A stretch of 13,471 bases of DNA. Origin: CAZKGE01 sp964541695. Lineage in GTDB: Bacteria > Bacillota > Clostridia > Christensenellales > CAG-138. Positions 1 to 7,231 of this stretch are shown in pieces (position 1 is the first letter of the stretch; the number at the start of each line of letters is the position of its first letter). The notes beneath the pieces were generated by a model, which was not told the DNA's origin, did no database searches, and saw nothing but the letters and a program-made list of their open reading frames with translations. The stretch lies in assembly GCA_964541695.1 (NCBI GenBank), contig CAZIRB010000064.1, positions 1 through 13,471 of the forward strand, given 5' to 3'. The translations under genes and the position numbers were made by a program.

Positions 1-1691
1 CGCTCCGGCCTGCGGTATTCCCGCGGCTCGCGCAGGGCGGCGGGCTCGCGCTCGCGCGCGGCGGGCGCGGAGCTTAGCGGGCGCACGGTGCGCTGCGTCC
101 ATTCGCGGTCGGTTTGCGGCGGCAGCGGCTCGTCGAGAATCTCTACCCGCGCGTAATGGTGCGAGTTGTCGAACGCGCTCTCGACCTCGTCCCGTTCCTC
201 GAGCGCGACGATGCGCTTGCGTTCCGCGACGCTGAGCAAAATCAGCACCGCAAACGAGATGCACATCAGCACGCCGAGCACGATGAGGATTTTCTCGAGC
301 GTGCCGGTCAAAAACGTGAACAGGCCGCCGCCCTGCTCGGTGCCTTCGGGCGTGGCGACGGGCGCCGCGGTCGCGTCCGAATACGCGACCGGCAGGCTGA
401 AGCTGCCGAGCTCGCGCATGGCCCCCGCGGGGTCGACGCCGCGCATCGAGAACGAGAGGTTGCGCGGCGAGCCGATCGTGAGCGTCTGGTCGAACGCCGT
501 TTCGCCGCGATCCAGCGTCTCGATGAGCTTGACGATACCGAGAGCCTGCTCGCTGACCTGCACGTTGGCAAGGTCGATCTGGCTGGCATTCTCAATCGTG
601 ATGCGGACCTGTATCGTGCCCGTGTCCGCCGACCAGGGCTGCAGAATCTCCGCGCGGATGCTGGTCGCGATCTGCGAATCGTCCACATACGGGTACACCT
701 CGGTCACGGTCGGCGGGTCGAGCGAATATGAGCCGCCCTGCGCGTCCTTGCCCGTCACATGAAACGAAACGCGGCGCACCGGCTCGGTCATCGCGGGCTT
801 GACCAGGTGCGTATAGGTGGCCGTGTCCCCCTCGTCGAGCGTGAATGGCTCGGCGTTGACGAAGTTGTCGCGGTCGTCCAGTATCGTGATGTCGCTGATG
901 GTCTGATTGCCGACGTTCTTGACCGCGAGCGTGAACATCACGCCGTCCACGGTCGGCGAGCCCGCCTGCACCTCGACGGCGAGCTTGACCAGAAGGAGCT
1001 TGATCGTGAGCGGCTCGATTGCGGAGAACGTCTTCGTCTTTCCGCGCACGGTGTACATCACGACCGGCGCGCTCACGACATCCTCGCCGCCCATCTTATA
1101 CTTGTGCTGGATCGTGATCGAGTTGCCCGCGCGCAGCATGTCGTTCTGCGAGATCGGCGTGTCGCTGACGTTTTCGTCCACGAGCGAGAGCGCCGACATA
1201 TCGAACTTCGTGTTGTTCGTCAGCGTGTACTCGATCGTGACGGTGTCGCCCTCCCGCGCGCTCTCGGCGCTTGCGGCGCGCGTAAGCGTGATCACCGGGT
1301 CGGCCGCGCGGTTGATCGTAATGGGCACGTCCTGCGATCTAGGCTCGCCGCCCTGCGTCCACGTGACGGTGAACGTAATCGGCAGGCCGATCTGGGAATC
1401 GGAAACGGGCACGGTGAGCTTGATGTCGTAAGCGGAGCCGCTGGCCGGGATGACCAGTTCCTTGTCGCTGACGTTGAACGCCACGCCGCCCGACGAGATC
1501 GTCACGCCGTGCAGCTCAAAATCGGAATAGTTCGAGATCGTGAAGCTTAATTCAACGTTGCCGGCCTCCGCAAGCTCCGTCGGGTTGGCGACGACCGTGA
1601 TGCGCACGTCCTCGTCGGCGCGCGCGGCGGAGGAAACGAAAAACAGCAGCAGCACGCCCGCAATCGCCGTCAGGATCCGCTTTGTATTCAT
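1..1691 (-). CDS. Secreted, membrane-anchored surface protein with four Ig-like repeats (C-terminus cut by window edge)
   Basis: The frame is open from ATG at 1691 to the left edge: 563 residues with no stop, so the gene continues outside the window. Residues 1-25 form a signal peptide (basic start, hydrophobic core, AARA before the likely cut). Residues about 27-445 are four beta-rich repeats of about 100 residues, each with a strand ending in Asn (ISN53, LTNN160, VKNVGN262, IEN368). This resembles CARDB/NEW3/DUF11-type Ig folds, but which one I cannot say. Residues 467-487 are a membrane helix followed by basic RKR. At least 75 residues of charged, Arg/Pro-rich tail then lie in the cytosol. 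AAGGA sits 9 nt before the ATG and only 4 nt separate it from the yigZ stop, so it is probably translated with yigZ and tyrS. Its function is unknown; an adhesive or scaffolding role at the cell surface is inference. Confidence 0.85.
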   Translation of the reverse strand, partial: MNTKRILTAIAGVLLLFFVSSAARADEDVRITVVANPTELAEAGNVELSFTISNYSDFELHGVTISSGGVAFNVSDKELVIPASGSAYDIKLTVPVSDSQIGLPITFTVTWTQGGEPRSQDVPITINRAADPVITLTRAASAESAREGDTVTIEYTLTNNTKFDMSALSLVDENVSDTPISQNDMLRAGNSITIQHKYKMGGEDVVSAPVVMYTVRGKTKTFSAIEPLTIKLLLVKLAVEVQAGSPTVDGVMFTLAVKNVGNQTISDITILDDRDNFVNAEPFTLDEGDTATYTHLVKPAMTEPVRRVSFHVTGKDAQGGSYSLDPPTVTEVYPYVDDSQIATSIRAEILQPWSADTGTIQVRITIENASQIDLANVQVSEQALGIVKLIETLDRGETAFDQTLTIGSPRNLSFSMRGVDPAGAMRELGSFSLPVAYSDATAAPVATPEGTEQGGGLFTFLTGTLEKILIVLGVLMCISFAVLILLSVAERKRIVALEERDEVESAFDNSHHYARVEILDEPLPPQTDREWTQRTVRPLSSAPAAREREPAALREPREYRRPE

Positions 1692-1695
1692 AGGC

Positions 1696-2367
1696 TCATT
1701 CCTTCCACAGTTCGTCCTCTGGGGCGGCGGGAAACGGCAGATACGCCGTTCCGCATTTGCTTGGCAGGATCTTCCCCAGCGTCTGCTCGGCCAGCTGCTT
1801 TGTAAGCGCCGCGGCCGCCGGCAGAGGCACAGCAAACTGCACGCGCACCGTGTCGAGATACGATACCTCCTGCACGACGGCGTCGCGCCGCAGCGTGCGC
1901 TCAAGCGCCGGCCACAGCGGGTACGGCGCGTCGAGCTCGTACAGCGCGCACGCGCGCATATGCACGACGCCGGCCTCCTTTAGGCTCCCCGCCGCCGCGC
2001 GCGAATACGCGCGCACGAGGCCGCCTGCGCCGAGCAGCACCCCGCCGAAATACCGCGTCACCACGACCAGCGCGTCCGTTACGTCCGCGCGCGTCAGCAC
2101 GGAGAGGATCGGCACGCCGGCCGTGCCGGACGGCTCGCCGTCGTCGCTCGAGCGTGCGTGCGCGCCTGTGGTCCCGAGCCGGAACGCGTGGCAGTTGTGC
2201 GTCGCGTCCCAGTATTGCTTGCGCAGCCCGGCAAGTATCCGCTCGGCCTCGGTCTCCGACTTTATGGGAAAGCAGCGGCCGGTAAAGCGCGACTTCTGTT
2301 CGGCAAACGAATACGCGCCGCAAGCCTTGACGGTGCGGTATTCGCCTACGCGCGGCGAATCCTGCAA
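1696..2367 (-). CDS. yigZ: YigZ / IMPACT family protein (UPF0029)
   Basis: 223 residues from the proposed TTG start, close to the usual length of about 210. The N-terminal UPF0029 domain (about 18-123) has the family signature: HNC 57-59, RSSDDGEPSGTAG 72-84, and VVVTRYFGGVLLGAGGLVRA 101-120. A C-terminal ferredoxin-like DUF1949 half covers about 140-195. Eukaryotic IMPACT relatives regulate the kinase GCN2; the bacterial role is poorly defined, possibly linked to translation. No ATG or GTG gives a sensible N-terminus. TTG at 2367 places the conserved EYRTV at residue 9, as in relatives, and has purine-rich GAAGAAGGG just upstream. It then overlaps the end of tyrS by 22 nt, suggesting translational coupling. 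The frame stays open upstream to 2994, but that part is antisense-free shadow of tyrS. The family is certain; the start is less so. Confidence 0.9.
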   Translation of the reverse strand: MQDSPRVGEYRTVKACGAYSFAEQKSRFTGRCFPIKSETEAERILAGLRKQYWDATHNCHAFRLGTTGAHARSSDDGEPSGTAGVPILSVLTRADVTDALVVVTRYFGGVLLGAGGLVRAYSRAAAGSLKEAGVVHMRACALYELDAPYPLWPALERTLRRDAVVQEVSYLDTVRVQFAVPLPAAAALTKQLAEQTLGKILPSKCGTAYLPFPAAPEDELWKE

Positions 2368-3572
2368 AAGCCCTTCTTCCCCTTCTTCAAAATGACGCCG
2401 TCGCCGCCGATATCGGCCTCGGCAATCGCGGTATCGAACGAGGTGACCTTGACCTCCCCCACCGCGACCGAGCCGGACTCGATCAGCCTGCGCGCGTCGC
2501 TCTTGGAGCCGGCGAGCTTGGAAGCGACGAGCAGGTCGATCACGCGCAGCCCGGTGTCCGCTATGTCCGCGGCGGAAAGCGCAAGAGTGGGCATGCTGGC
2601 CAGGTCCCCCGCGCCGCCGAACAGCGCCTCGGCCGCCTGCTGCGCTTTCTGTGCTTCCTCGGTGCCGTGCACCTGCTCCGTCAGTGTGTACGCGAGCACG
2701 CGCTTGGCCTCGTTGATCGCGGAATCCCTCAGCGCGCCCAGGCGGCGCACCTCGTCCATCGGGATGAACGTCAACAGAGCTAAGCAGCGTTCCACGTCCG
2801 CGTCGTCGACGTTGCGCCAGTACTGGTAGAAGTCGAACACGCTGCATTTGTTCTTGTCGAGCCAGACCGCGCCCTTCTCCGTCTTGCCCATCTTCTTGCC
2901 GTCGGAGGTGGTCAGCAGCGCCGTGGTCAGCGCGTACGCGGGCTTCTGCTCCTTCCTGCGGATTAAATCCGCGCCGGAGAGGATGTTGCTCCACTGGTCG
3001 TCGCCGCCCATCTGCAGACAGCAGCCGTACTCGCGGTTCAGCACCAAGAAGTCGTAGCTCTGCATGAGCATGTAGCTCATCTCAAAGAACGTCAGCCCGG
3101 ATTCCATGCGCTGACGGTAGCATTCCGCCGTCAGCATGCGGTTGACGCTGAAATATACGCCGACGTCGCGCATAAAGTCCATAAAGTTCAGCGGCCGCAG
3201 CCATTCGGCATTGTTCACCATCAGCGCGCGGCCGTTTTCGAAGTCGATCAGCCGCGACATCTGCCGTTTGTAGCACTCCGCGTTGTGGTCGAGCTCCTCA
3301 GTCGTCAGCAGCCGGCGCAGCTCGGTCTTGCCCGACGGGTCCGCGATCATCGCGGTGCCCGCGCCGAGCAGTGCGATGGGCCGATGTCCCGCGCGCTGCA
3401 TGTGCGCCATCGACATCAGCGCCACATAGTGCCCGATGTGCAGGCTGTCGGCCGTGGGGTCGAAGCCGATATAAAACGTCACCTTCTCGCGTGACAGCAG
3501 TTCCTTGAGCTCCTCCGGGTGCGAGCATTGCTTTAAAAACCCGCGTTCCTCCAGTATGTCGTAGGCGTTCAT
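2346..3572 (-). CDS. tyrS: Tyrosyl-tRNA synthetase
   Basis: 408 residues, normal for bacterial TyrRS. This cytosolic class I synthetase activates tyrosine with ATP and charges tRNA-Tyr. The HIGH motif is at 45-48, the tyrosine-pocket stretch YMLMQSYD at 167-174, GGDDQW at 189-194, and the KMSKS-type loop reads KMGKT at 227-231. An S4 RNA-binding domain covers about 344-405. I chose ATG 3572 because GGGAGGAG lies 8 nt upstream. The in-frame extension to 3641 (starting MNGLSRVY) crosses the promoter region and is not family-like. It is the first gene of an operon with yigZ and the surface-protein gene. The mRNA leader from the proposed promoter is only about 23 nt, so there is no T-box riboswitch of the kind that often controls tyrS in this phylum. 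Confidence 0.98.
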   Translation of the reverse strand: MNAYDILEERGFLKQCSHPEELKELLSREKVTFYIGFDPTADSLHIGHYVALMSMAHMQRAGHRPIALLGAGTAMIADPSGKTELRRLLTTEELDHNAECYKRQMSRLIDFENGRALMVNNAEWLRPLNFMDFMRDVGVYFSVNRMLTAECYRQRMESGLTFFEMSYMLMQSYDFLVLNREYGCCLQMGGDDQWSNILSGADLIRRKEQKPAYALTTALLTTSDGKKMGKTEKGAVWLDKNKCSVFDFYQYWRNVDDADVERCLALLTFIPMDEVRRLGALRDSAINEAKRVLAYTLTEQVHGTEEAQKAQQAAEALFGGAGDLASMPTLALSAADIADTGLRVIDLLVASKLAGSKSDARRLIESGSVAVGEVKVTSFDTAIAEADIGGDGVILKKGKKGFCRIRRA

Positions 3573-3726
3573 CCGTGTTCTCCTCCCTGTGCCAATGGAA
3601 CCAATATACCATAAAATATACACGCGCGACAATCCGTTCACGCGTGCGCACCTGTGGGCTTTCAGTTATGTTTTTGTAAACTTTTGACTGCGGATAGGGC
3701 GCAATCCGGGCCCCGCGGCTCAGGGT
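3573..3726. other. Intergenic region between the downstream kinase gene and tyrS
   Basis: 154 nt holding the tyrS promoter and Shine-Dalgarno. On the minus strand CGGAT/ATCCG can form a 5-bp stem (about 3679-3696) downstream of the kinase gene, but no T-run follows it. I therefore see no convincing intrinsic terminator and no T-box. Confidence 0.5.
3603..3632 (-). promoter_or_regulatory. Probable tyrS promoter
   Basis: On the minus strand TTGTCG (3627-3632) is followed after 18 nt by TATATT (3603-3608), preceded by TGG. Transcription would start near 3595, about 23 nt before the tyrS ATG. Each hexamer has mismatches to consensus. Confidence 0.6.
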
Positions 3727-5466
3727 TTACGCCGCGCCGCGGTCCGCGGCGGCCACCGTAAACTCGAGGATCGCCTCGTTTCCGTCGTTGCGCGCCGCGA
3801 TGCTTTCGCCAAGCCTCGTCAGTATCTCCTGCGTGATCGCAAGCCCCAGGCCCGTGCCGCCCTCGGAATGCGAGACGTCGGCCTTGTAGAAGCGCTCGAA
3901 CAGGTGCGGCAGGTCCTTGTCCGCGATGCGGCCGGTGTCGCGCACGCGCACGAGGAGCTTGTCCGCGGCCTGCACCGCCTCGACCGTGACGGAGCCGTCG
4001 TCGTCGGCGTACTTGATCGCGTTGTCGATGAGTGACACGAGCACCTGTTCGATCCGGTCGCGGTTTGAAAACGCCTTCGGCAGAACAGCGCGGGTATAGC
4101 GCAGCGAGATACCGCTGTATGAGGCGGACATACGCATGCGCTCCGTGACCTCGAACAGCAGCGCGTCGAGGTCGAACGCATCCTTCTCGATCGACACCGT
4201 GCCGGACTGGAGCCTGGACAGCTCGAGCAGGTCGTTGATCAGCCGGCTTAGCCGCAGCGATTCGCGCAGGATGTAGCCGTAGTAGCGCGCGCGGTCCTCG
4301 TCCGTCTTGACGAGGCCGTCGTTGAGCGCCTCCGCGAGGCTGCGGATCGACGAGATCGGCGTGCGCAGCTCGTGGCTGACGTTGGCCACGTAGTCGCGGC
4401 GCGTCTGCTCGAGCCGCTCGTATTCTGTAACGTCCTGCAAAAGCACGACCGCGCCCGCCCCGCTGTCGGCGGTCTCCTTGGAGGGCGTTGCGGTGACAAG
4501 CAGCGTGCTCTCCCCGCGCGAAAGCTGCGCCGAGGCCTTTTTGCCCGCGATCGCGCTCCGGTAGACCGGCAGCGCCTCGGCAAGGCAGCCGAGCACGTCC
4601 CCGCCGTCCGCGGGACAGCCGAGGAGCCTTGCCGCCGCGTCGTTGTAGTACGTCACTCTGCCGGACGAGTCGATGGCGACGACGCCTTCCGCTAGGCCCT
4701 GCAGAATCGTGTGCAGCCGGTCCTTGGCGAGGCGCAGGTCCTGAATCGTCGTAAACAGCGCGCCGGAGAGATGGTTCAGCGCGCCGCCGAGCAGCACGAG
4801 CTCCTGCGTGTCGAACTCTCCCGCGCGCGACGAGAAGTCGCCGTTGGCCATCGAGATGGCGACGTCGGTCATCTGGCGGACGGGCTTTGCGATGCGGCGC
4901 GTGGCGATAAACGCGAGCGGGACAAGCGTGGACACGGCCGCCGCGCAGCTCGCGGTCAGCGAGAAGAACAGGCTGCGCATGGCGGCGCCGACCTCGCTGC
5001 GGGGCCTCGTGATGAATATCGCGCCGTTGACGCGGCCGAGGTTATCGAGGATCGGCACGCCGACCACGATGCCCGCACTCGTGCGCCATTTTGTGGAGAC
5101 GATGCTCTCCCCGTCCGAGAATATCGACGGCAGGAGCGTCTGCAGGTAGGCAAGCGACGCGGTCGCGTCGCGCGTGTCCGAATAGGCGACCGTGTTGCCC
5201 TGCCCGTCGAATATGTAGATGCGCGCGCCCTGCTGCTCGCGCACGGCAAAGTCCACAAAAGAGTCGAACGTGATCTGGCCGTTAACGTAGCGCGTGGCCA
5301 ATCGCGAGATCGCCTCCGCGCGCGGCATCATTTCGTCGGCGATACGGCGCGCGAGCATGCGCACGCCCGTCACGCTGTAGATCACGCCCGACAGCGCCGC
5401 CGTCAGTACGCACGCGAGGATAACGACGGACAAAAGCCGCCTGAATATCGTTCTGCGCTTGATCAT
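3727..5466 (-). CDS. Membrane sensor histidine kinase (WalK/PhoR-like), G1 box lacks its second glycine
   Basis: 579 residues. Order: TM1 11-33, extracytoplasmic sensor 34-162 with a Cache/PAS-like pattern (IYIFDGQGN 83-91; VVGVPILDNLGRVNGAIF 134-151), TM2 163-188, HAMP 189-243, PAS 247-350, HisKA with phospho-acceptor His365 in VSHELRTP, and HATPase_c about 465-577 (N box around NAIKY; G2 box GGTGLGLAI). The kinase would autophosphorylate His365 and pass phosphate to the regulator just upstream. Start ATG 5466 overlaps that regulator's TGA (ATGA); the longer frame to 5517 lies inside the regulator gene. Oddity: the G1 box reads D510-T-G-R-I where the family has DTGxGI, so one residue, the second Gly, is absent although the frame is intact. 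ATP binding may be altered. The signal sensed is unknown. Confidence 0.95.
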   Translation of the reverse strand: MIKRRTIFRRLLSVVILACVLTAALSGVIYSVTGVRMLARRIADEMMPRAEAISRLATRYVNGQITFDSFVDFAVREQQGARIYIFDGQGNTVAYSDTRDATASLAYLQTLLPSIFSDGESIVSTKWRTSAGIVVGVPILDNLGRVNGAIFITRPRSEVGAAMRSLFFSLTASCAAAVSTLVPLAFIATRRIAKPVRQMTDVAISMANGDFSSRAGEFDTQELVLLGGALNHLSGALFTTIQDLRLAKDRLHTILQGLAEGVVAIDSSGRVTYYNDAAARLLGCPADGGDVLGCLAEALPVYRSAIAGKKASAQLSRGESTLLVTATPSKETADSGAGAVVLLQDVTEYERLEQTRRDYVANVSHELRTPISSIRSLAEALNDGLVKTDEDRARYYGYILRESLRLSRLINDLLELSRLQSGTVSIEKDAFDLDALLFEVTERMRMSASYSGISLRYTRAVLPKAFSNRDRIEQVLVSLIDNAIKYADDDGSVTVEAVQAADKLLVRVRDTGRIADKDLPHLFERFYKADVSHSEGGTGLGLAITQEILTRLGESIAARNDGNEAILEFTVAAADRGAA

Positions 5467-6155
5467 TCGACAAGGCCGAACTTGTAGCCGACGCCGTAGA
5501 CCGTGCGGATGCCCCACTTCACGTTTTCGGAGGGCATCTTCTGCCGGATGCGCTTGATCTGCGTGTCGACGGCGCGCGTGTCGCCGAAATAATCGTAGCC
5601 CCAGATTTTGGACAGGATCTGCTCGCGGTCGAACACGCGGCCCGGGTGCGAGGCGAGCAGGTACAGGATCTCGACCTCTTTGGGCGTAAAGTCGACCGGC
5701 TTGCCCGCGATCTTGACCTCATAATTCGACAGACTGATCTCGAGGTCGTCGAGCCGGATCGTCTGGCTCGCGTTCTCCGGCGCGGCGGTCGAGCGGCGCA
5801 GCACGGCCTTGATGCGCGCGATCAGCTCGCGCGCGGAAAACGGCTTGACGATGTAGTCGTCCGCACCGAACTCCAGCCCCAGCACCTTGTCGATCTCCTC
5901 CCCCTTGGCGGTCAGCATGATGATCGGCACGCTGCTGGTCTGCCGAATCTCCTTGCAGGCCTCGATGCCGTTCTTGAGCGGCATCATCAGGTCTAAAAGG
6001 ATGAGGTCGGGCGACTCGCTTTCCGCCATCTGGACCGCCTGCACGCCGTTGTAGGCGGAGGCGTGGGTATATCCCTCGTTCTCGAGGTATACGCCGAGCG
6101 TTTCATGAATGATCGGCTGGTCGTCGCAGATCAAGATATGCGGCATCTTTGGCAT
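5463..6155 (-). CDS. OmpR/PhoB-family response regulator (partner of kinase at 3727-5466)
   Basis: 230 residues. The receiver domain (6-120) has the acidic pair D11-D12, phospho-acceptor D55 in LLDLMMP, T82 and K104 (VKPF). A winged-helix DNA-binding domain (about 132-228) ends in the typical YGVGYKF; the recognition helix is about 193-207. It is a transcription factor activated by phosphate from the adjoining kinase. ATG 6155 is chosen; GTG 6164 would give three more residues but lies only 2 nt from the Shine-Dalgarno. That site, AAGGAGCGTGATCC (6159-6172), almost matches the full 16S 3'-end complement with one extra base. It is closely similar to the regulator at 9169-9849, especially in the recognition helix, so the pairs are paralogous. 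It resembles WalR/PhoP, but the exact orthology cannot be settled here. Confidence 0.96.
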   Translation of the reverse strand: MPKMPHILICDDQPIIHETLGVYLENEGYTHASAYNGVQAVQMAESESPDLILLDLMMPLKNGIEACKEIRQTSSVPIIMLTAKGEEIDKVLGLEFGADDYIVKPFSARELIARIKAVLRRSTAAPENASQTIRLDDLEISLSNYEVKIAGKPVDFTPKEVEILYLLASHPGRVFDREQILSKIWGYDYFGDTRAVDTQIKRIRQKMPSENVKWGIRTVYGVGYKFGLVE

Positions 6156-6179
6156 AAGGATCACGCTCCTTCAAGGAGT

Positions 6180-6209
6180 ATTATAATTTGCCGGGCTTAA
6201 ACAAAGCAA
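6180..6209 (-). promoter_or_regulatory. Promoter of the downstream regulator/kinase pair
   Basis: A perfect TATAAT (6180-6185, minus strand) is preceded after 18 nt by a poor -35, TTGCTT (6204-6209). The start point would be near 6173, right at the AAGGAG Shine-Dalgarno, giving a leader of under 20 nt. The weak -35 suggests dependence on an activator. Confidence 0.65.
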
Positions 6210-6227
6210 TCGGTTCGGATACCTTGT

Positions 6228-6246
6228 CAAAATTGTACAAGTTTTG
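6228..6246. promoter_or_regulatory. Imperfect palindrome, possible operator
   Basis: CAAAA, then the palindrome TTGTACAA, one extra G, then TTTTG. It lies about 55-73 nt upstream of the proposed transcription start of the regulator gene at 5463-6155 and just after the end of the SPOR gene. It could be a regulator-binding site; the weak AT-rich stem with no downstream T-run argues against a terminator. Confidence 0.4.
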
Positions 6247-6263
6247 GTCACGATTTGGGCCGT

Positions 6264-7157
6264 TCAGCCTTGAATTGCCTTGGGATTCTGCGCATTGACC
6301 GCGCCGGTGAGATCGTCGGCAAGCGCAAGGTACAGGCGCTTTAGCGAGGCCGACAGCGCGACGCGCGCGATCTCCTCGTTGGCCAGGATGTCGGACATCT
6401 GCGAGATGCTGTTGTCGAAGCAGACGAGCAGCGCTTCCGCGACGGGGTCGCCGCCGTCCTGCGCCGCCGCGAGCGCGTCCCTGTTCTGCTTGGCGAGCTC
6501 GTAGATCGCCCTAAGCTGCGCAAGCCCCGCCTCGACGGTCGCCTTGTCGCGGTCGAACGAGATCGGCAGCTCGGCGAGCGAGGCGAGCAGCGAAACGAGC
6601 GCGTCCGCCGCGGCCTGGCAGGCGGAAACCTCGTCCTCGGTCCCCGTCACGGCGAGGCGGCAGGCCGCGCTTTTGATCGGGTAGGAGGCGCTGTCGAGTC
6701 CGTCGGCGGCGAGCTGCTCGCGCACGGACTTCAGGTCCTCCTCGCTCGTATAGCCGGCCGCGAGCACGCGGTACTGGCTGTCCTCCATGCGGATATAGCC
6801 CGCCGCGCCGAGGCGCATCAGCTCCGCGGACTGGTTCTCGGCGTTCTCGGGGTTTGAGAACACGCCCATCTGCAGCGCGTAGCAGTTGACGGCGGGAATC
6901 GAGATCGACCGCGCGGCTGGATTTTGCTCCTGCAGCGTCTCCGACGCGCCGGGGGTCGTTTTGGCCTGCGCCGCGGAGCTTGGCGCGGCGGTGGAGAACA
7001 GCGGCGCGAACACCTTGGTCGACAGCCACGCGCCGAGGCTCGAGAGCGAGATCAGCGCGATCACCGCCACGAACACCGCGCCGATCGCAAGCCGGCGCGC
7101 GGCATAGCCGCCCACCGTCGCGCGCCTACCAAATTTCCGGCGGCGTCTCCATTCCAT
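6264..7157 (-). CDS. Single-pass membrane protein with SPOR domain
   Basis: 297 residues: a basic cytosolic start (MEWRRRRKFGRR), one membrane helix at 23-45, an Ala/Ser/Thr/Pro-rich linker 52-88, a SPOR-type domain about 90-164 (YALQMGVFSNPENAENQ, later YRVLAAGYTSEEDLKSV) and an Ala-rich helical region 166-285 unlike known SPOR proteins. SPOR domains bind glycan strands stripped of stem peptides at division septa or spores, so this protein probably sits in the membrane with its SPOR domain outside. ATG 7157 is chosen because GGGGGAG lies 8 nt upstream; the in-frame ATG at 7181 would bury that site. It follows the upstream kinase gene by 74 nt with no clear promoter between them. The exact process (division, sporulation, wall turnover) is not shown. 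Confidence 0.88.
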   Translation of the reverse strand: MEWRRRRKFGRRATVGGYAARRLAIGAVFVAVIALISLSSLGAWLSTKVFAPLFSTAAPSSAAQAKTTPGASETLQEQNPAARSISIPAVNCYALQMGVFSNPENAENQSAELMRLGAAGYIRMEDSQYRVLAAGYTSEEDLKSVREQLAADGLDSASYPIKSAACRLAVTGTEDEVSACQAAADALVSLLASLAELPISFDRDKATVEAGLAQLRAIYELAKQNRDALAAAQDGGDPVAEALLVCFDNSISQMSDILANEEIARVALSASLKRLYLALADDLTGAVNAQNPKAIQG

Positions 7158-7165
7158 AAAACAAT

Positions 7166-7196
7166 CTCCCCCGTACAGCATATGCCGCGGGGGGAG
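7166..7196 (-). promoter_or_regulatory. GC-rich hairpin enclosing the SPOR gene Shine-Dalgarno
   Basis: On the minus strand CTCCCCC (7190-7196) pairs perfectly with GGGGGAG (7166-7172). The 17-nt loop between can form an inner stem CGGC/GCTG around ATAT. The 3' arm is the Shine-Dalgarno of the gene starting at 7157, and ATTGTTTT follows it directly. It could hide the ribosome binding site, act as a transcription terminator or attenuator, or both. Confidence 0.6.
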
Positions 7197-7209
7197 CGAT
7201 CAAGAAGGG

Positions 7210-7225
7210 CGCAAACGGATTTGCG
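7210..7225 (-). other. Small stem-loop after the upstream kinase gene
   Basis: CGCAAA and TTTGCG form a perfect 6-bp stem with a 4-nt loop, 6 nt past the kinase stop codon. The following CCCTTCTT is only partly T-rich, so this is at best a weak terminator or an mRNA 3'-end stabiliser. Confidence 0.35.
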
Positions 7226-7231
7226 GCCGGG

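Noticed and set aside
114..1550. Several plus-strand frames of 147-263 codons over the left end
   Set aside because: They oppose the surface-protein gene, which has a signal peptide, repeats, membrane anchor and Shine-Dalgarno; the plus frames have none of these.
1696..2994. One 432-codon minus frame suggesting a long N-terminal extension of YigZ
   Set aside because: The extra residues are the out-of-frame shadow of tyrS; family similarity begins only near 2340.
3573..3726. A possible T-box riboswitch ahead of tyrS
   Set aside because: No T-box sequence was found, and a good promoter lies only about 30 nt from the start codon, leaving no room.
3640..3726. An intrinsic terminator after the kinase gene ending at 3727
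   Set aside because: Only short stems without a following T-run can be drawn.
6224..6251. An 11-bp phased hexamer series upstream of the second regulator, like the array at 9912-9939
   Set aside because: The phased hexamers TTGTCA, GTACAA and GGTCAC do not agree with each other or with the PhoP consensus.
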